DNA of 6,867 nucleotides from Deltaproteobacteria bacterium (GTDB lineage Bacteria > Desulfobacterota_B > Binatia > UBA9968). A program made the translations under genes and the position numbers. Of the stretch, positions 5,378-6,867 are shown one piece after another. Below the pieces are notes generated by a model. The model was not told the origin of the DNA, ran no database searches, and saw only the letters and a program-made list of their open reading frames with translations. Numbering within the stretch: the first letter of the stretch is position 1; each line of letters starts with the position of its first letter. The stretch covers positions 1 through 6,867 of the forward strand of contig JAUXIP010000114.1 in the NCBI GenBank assembly GCA_030620935.1, given 5' to 3'.

Positions 5378-5731
5378 ATGCCTCCAAAACTACCCGACAA
5401 GATCTATTTCAAAATCGGTGAGGTAGGCCGGATCGTCGGGGTGGAGCCTTACGTGCTCCGCTACTGGGAGACAGAATTTAAAGTGCTCAAGCCCGGCAAA
5501 GCGCCTTCGCAGCATCGGCTCTACAAGAAAAGGGACGTGGAGCTCCTGTTGGACATCAAAAGGCTGCTCTACAGTGAAGGCTATACCATCGAAGGGGCAA
5601 GGAAGAGACTCAAACAAGGTAAAAAAGAAGATCGGCAACAACTCCGCCTCCCGCTCTCGGATACCAAATACAAGAACGCTCTCACCAGAATTAAAAAAGA
5701 TCTCCAGTCTCTCCGCAAGGTTCTCTCCTAG
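5378..5731 (+). CDS. Small MerR-family transcriptional regulator
   Basis: The 117-residue product has a MerR-type winged helix-turn-helix at its N-terminus. FKIGEVGRIVGVEPYVLRYWETEF (11-34) forms the helix-turn-helix, with the family VLRYWE motif. The wing and following helices are SQHRLYKKRDVELLLDIKRLLYSEGYTIEGARKRL (44-78). The tail (79-117) is short and charged and ends in a probable coiled-coil (ALTRIKKDLQSLRKVLS). It holds no cysteine cluster or recognisable ligand-binding domain, so metal or drug sensing is not supported and no target is known. A MerR-like gene directly after ihfA is a common arrangement in deltaproteobacteria-like genomes. The gap from ihfA is 20 nt. ATG 5378 has no visible Shine-Dalgarno, so translational coupling is possible. 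The stop is TAG. Confidence 0.88.
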   Translation: MPPKLPDKIYFKIGEVGRIVGVEPYVLRYWETEFKVLKPGKAPSQHRLYKKRDVELLLDIKRLLYSEGYTIEGARKRLKQGKKEDRQQLRLPLSDTKYKNALTRIKKDLQSLRKVLS

Positions 5732-5757
5732 CCCTACGATCATCCAAACCGCCTTAA

Positions 5758-5786
5758 TTGACCCAAGTACCCAAGGATGCTACATT
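5758..5786 (+). promoter_or_regulatory. Sigma70-type promoter for tRNA-Pro (and probably pcm)
   Basis: TTGACC (5758-5763; 5 of 6 to consensus) is followed by a 17-nt spacer and TACATT (5781-5786; 4 of 6). TG at 5778-5779 forms an extended -10 element (TGC-TACATT). The predicted transcription start near 5792-5794 is about 15-17 nt before the tRNA. It is the only strong promoter-like pair I see in the 77-nt gap between the MerR gene and the tRNA. It should give a transcript separate from, or added to, read-through from the operon upstream. Confidence 0.65.
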
Positions 5787-5808
5787 TTCTTTACCTAACC
5801 CCATTTGT

Positions 5809-5885
5809 CGGGGCGTAGCGCAGCCTGGTAGCGCACACGCTTGGGGTGCGTGTGGTCACCGGTTCAAATCCGGTCGCCCCGACCA
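5809..5885 (+). tRNA. tRNA-Pro, anticodon GGG, CCA encoded
   Basis: A complete 77-nt cloverleaf can be drawn. The acceptor stem CGGGGCG (5809-5815) pairs with CGCCCCG (5875-5881), with A as discriminator and an encoded CCA (5883-5885). The D-stem is GCGC/GCGC with a GG-containing loop. The anticodon stem CACGC (5836-5840) pairs with GCGTG (5848-5852) around the loop TTGGGGT, placing the anticodon GGG at 5843-5845 followed by G37, as usual for tRNA-Pro. The T-stem ACCGG/CCGGT encloses TTCAAAT. It reads CCC and CCU codons. No duplicated tRNA 3' end or integrase gene is visible here, so it shows no sign of being an occupied integration site. Confidence 0.98.
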
Positions 5886-5900
5886 TATTCTCGCATCAAT

Positions 5901-6566
5901 GTGAAATCTCTTGACCACATTTCGCAGGATCTCCCGTGGGCCAGAGAAAAGATGGTCCAGGAGCAGCTCGTGGCCCGGGGAATCAAGGATTCTCGTGTTT
6001 TACAAGCCATGTGCAAGGTCCCCAGGCATCTTTTCGTAGAGTCTGCCCTGGCGGGTCGAGTCTATGAGGACGCACCGCTGCCTATCGGTAGCAAACAAAC
6101 CATCTCGCAACCCTACATGGTAGCAATTATGACTCAATCGTTAGAGTTAAAAGGAGATGAAAAGGTCCTCGAGGTCGGCACCGGATCAGGTTATCAAACG
6201 GCAGTCCTCGCCGAGCTTGCCCTGAACATCTTTTCTATTGAAAGAATCCGTTCCCTTGCGTCCCGAGCAAGATCACTCCTGGATGAACTGCGCTATTACA
6301 ATGTCGCGATCCACGTGGGAGATGGGACATTAGGCTGGTCTGAACATGCCCCTTTCGATGCCATCCTTGTGACCGCAGGCTCCCCTGGTGTGCCTCAGCC
6401 CCTTGTGGATCAATTATCCGTGGGTGGAAGGTTAGTGATCCCTTTAGGAGACGACCAATCCCAGGTGCTTAAGCGGATACGGCGTACCGATTCAGGGTTC
6501 GAGGAAGAAGAGCTGGGAGACTGTCGTTTTGTTAAATTATGGGGAAAATACGGTTGGCCCGACTGA
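5901..6566 (+). CDS. pcm: Protein-L-isoaspartate O-methyltransferase
   Basis: PCM uses S-adenosylmethionine to methylate isoaspartyl residues in aged proteins, starting their repair in the cytoplasm. Motifs seen are [25 protein letters not shown] near the N-terminus, [13 protein letters not shown] (61-73), the SAM-binding [12 protein letters not shown] (89-100), the acidic [24 protein letters not shown] and GGRLVIPLG. The length of 221 residues from GTG 5901 is near the family norm (205-220). The open frame extends upstream into the tRNA gene, so any start before 5886 is rejected. GTG 5901 keeps the [11 protein letters not shown] segment usual in homologues; ATG 5952 would give 204 residues and cannot be excluded. 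Neither has a clear Shine-Dalgarno. pcm often follows surE, which is absent upstream here. The LysM gene overlaps its end. The stop is TGA. Confidence 0.93.
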   Translation: MKSLDHISQDLPWAREKMVQEQLVARGIKDSRVLQAMCKVPRHLFVESALAGRVYEDAPLPIGSKQTISQPYMVAIMTQSLELKGDEKVLEVGTGSGYQTAVLAELALNIFSIERIRSLASRARSLLDELRYYNVAIHVGDGTLGWSEHAPFDAILVTAGSPGVPQPLVDQLSVGGRLVIPLGDDQSQVLKRIRRTDSGFEEEELGDCRFVKLWGKYGWPD

Positions 6567-6867
6567 AGCCAAAGGTTTCCCTCCTTCTGCTTTCCCTTTT
6601 GCTTTCCCTTCTTTCTGAAGCCTGTGCTCCCCGGAGAATTTCTCCGCCGCAAAAAAAACAGGGGCTTTACCATATCGTGAGAAGGGGCGAAAACCTGTTT
6701 CGTATCGGCAAAGCCTACGACATCCACTACCGGAAGCTGGCCAGGATTAATCGGATCGGGGATCCCAGTGAGATTCGTATCGGACAAAGGATCTTTGTCC
6801 CCGGCGCGACACGCCGTCTGCCGGTAAAGATAATTACTCCCTCATACGCCTCTTTAGAACGTCCCAG
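6539..6867 (+). CDS. LysM-domain envelope protein, NlpD-like, 3' end outside window
   Basis: The frame opens at ATG 6539 and remains open to the end of the window (109 full codons). It begins with a basic segment ([11 protein letters not shown]), then a leucine/serine hydrophobic core (residues 13-26) and SEAC at 26-29. This is a Sec signal peptide, possibly a lipoprotein one, but the lipobox is imperfect (Ser rather than Leu at -3). A single LysM domain spans about 44-88 ([19 protein letters not shown], then [18 protein letters not shown]), predicted to bind peptidoglycan. Position after pcm suggests an NlpD-type activator of murein amidases, which would need an M23/LytM domain beyond the window; that part is not visible. 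The start overlaps pcm by 28 nt. An in-frame TTG at 6554 is an alternative start. No clear Shine-Dalgarno is present, so coupling to pcm is likely. Confidence 0.85.
   Translation, partial: MGKIRLARLKPKVSLLLLSLLLSLLSEACAPRRISPPQKKQGLYHIVRRGENLFRIGKAYDIHYRKLARINRIGDPSEIRIGQRIFVPGATRRLPVKIITPSYASLERP

Noticed and set aside
5809..5885. tRNA-Pro as attachment site of an integrated element
   Set aside because: The tRNA is complete, the flanking genes are core genes, and no second copy of the tRNA 3' end or integrase is in the window.
5841..5900. N-terminal extension of pcm starting inside the tRNA
   Set aside because: The open frame continues upstream through the tRNA anticodon and T arms, but those 20 codons are tRNA sequence and do not resemble PCM homologues.
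6410..6787. A 125-codon open frame on the - strand across the end of pcm and the LysM gene
   Set aside because: It is antisense to two genes with clear motifs. Its Lys/Gln/Gly-rich middle is the complement of the CTTTCCC-rich signal-peptide coding region.

Overview
This window is a conserved bacterial translation-gene cluster, all on the + strand. In order it holds the 3' end of thrS, infC, rpmI, rplT, pheS, pheT, ihfA, a small MerR-family regulator, tRNA-Pro(GGG), pcm and the 5' end of a LysM-domain envelope protein gene. Every function is assigned from recognisable family motifs read by eye. The gene order (infC-rpmI-rplT-pheST-ihfA-merR, then a pcm/nlpD-like module) and the moderate GC content suggest a Gram-negative, probably a Desulfobacterota (deltaproteobacteria)-like or neighbouring uncultured lineage. 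That placement is inference from synteny and cannot be made exact from this window.

Bases 2-5731 read as one long operon. It makes threonyl-tRNA synthetase, initiation factor IF3, ribosomal proteins L35 and L20, both subunits of phenylalanyl-tRNA synthetase, the IHF alpha subunit and a MerR-like protein. No convincing Rho-independent terminator is visible between these genes. infC has no ATG, GTG or TTG at its proper N-terminus and appears to start at ATA (573), fitting the known IF3 autoregulation through a rare start codon. rpmI and rplT both start with GTG.

Bases 5732-5808 are a spacer with a good sigma70-type promoter for the tRNA-Pro gene (5809-5885). pcm (protein-L-isoaspartate methyltransferase) follows directly, and a LysM protein gene overlaps its end and runs off the window. 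This resembles the surE-pcm-nlpD stress/envelope module, but surE is not between the tRNA and pcm.

I see no new multi-gene system. The points most worth a second look are: (1) a PheT of 694 residues that lacks the usual EMAP/OB-fold tRNA-binding domain; (2) degenerate 7-bp repeat arrays, arranged as inverted arrays, filling exactly the three longest gaps of the operon; (3) the ATA start of infC; (4) pheT, whose only Shine-Dalgarno-like sequence lies upstream of such an array, more than 40 nt from the start codon; and (5) a four-cysteine insertion in PheS. No stretch over 300 bases lacks a gene.
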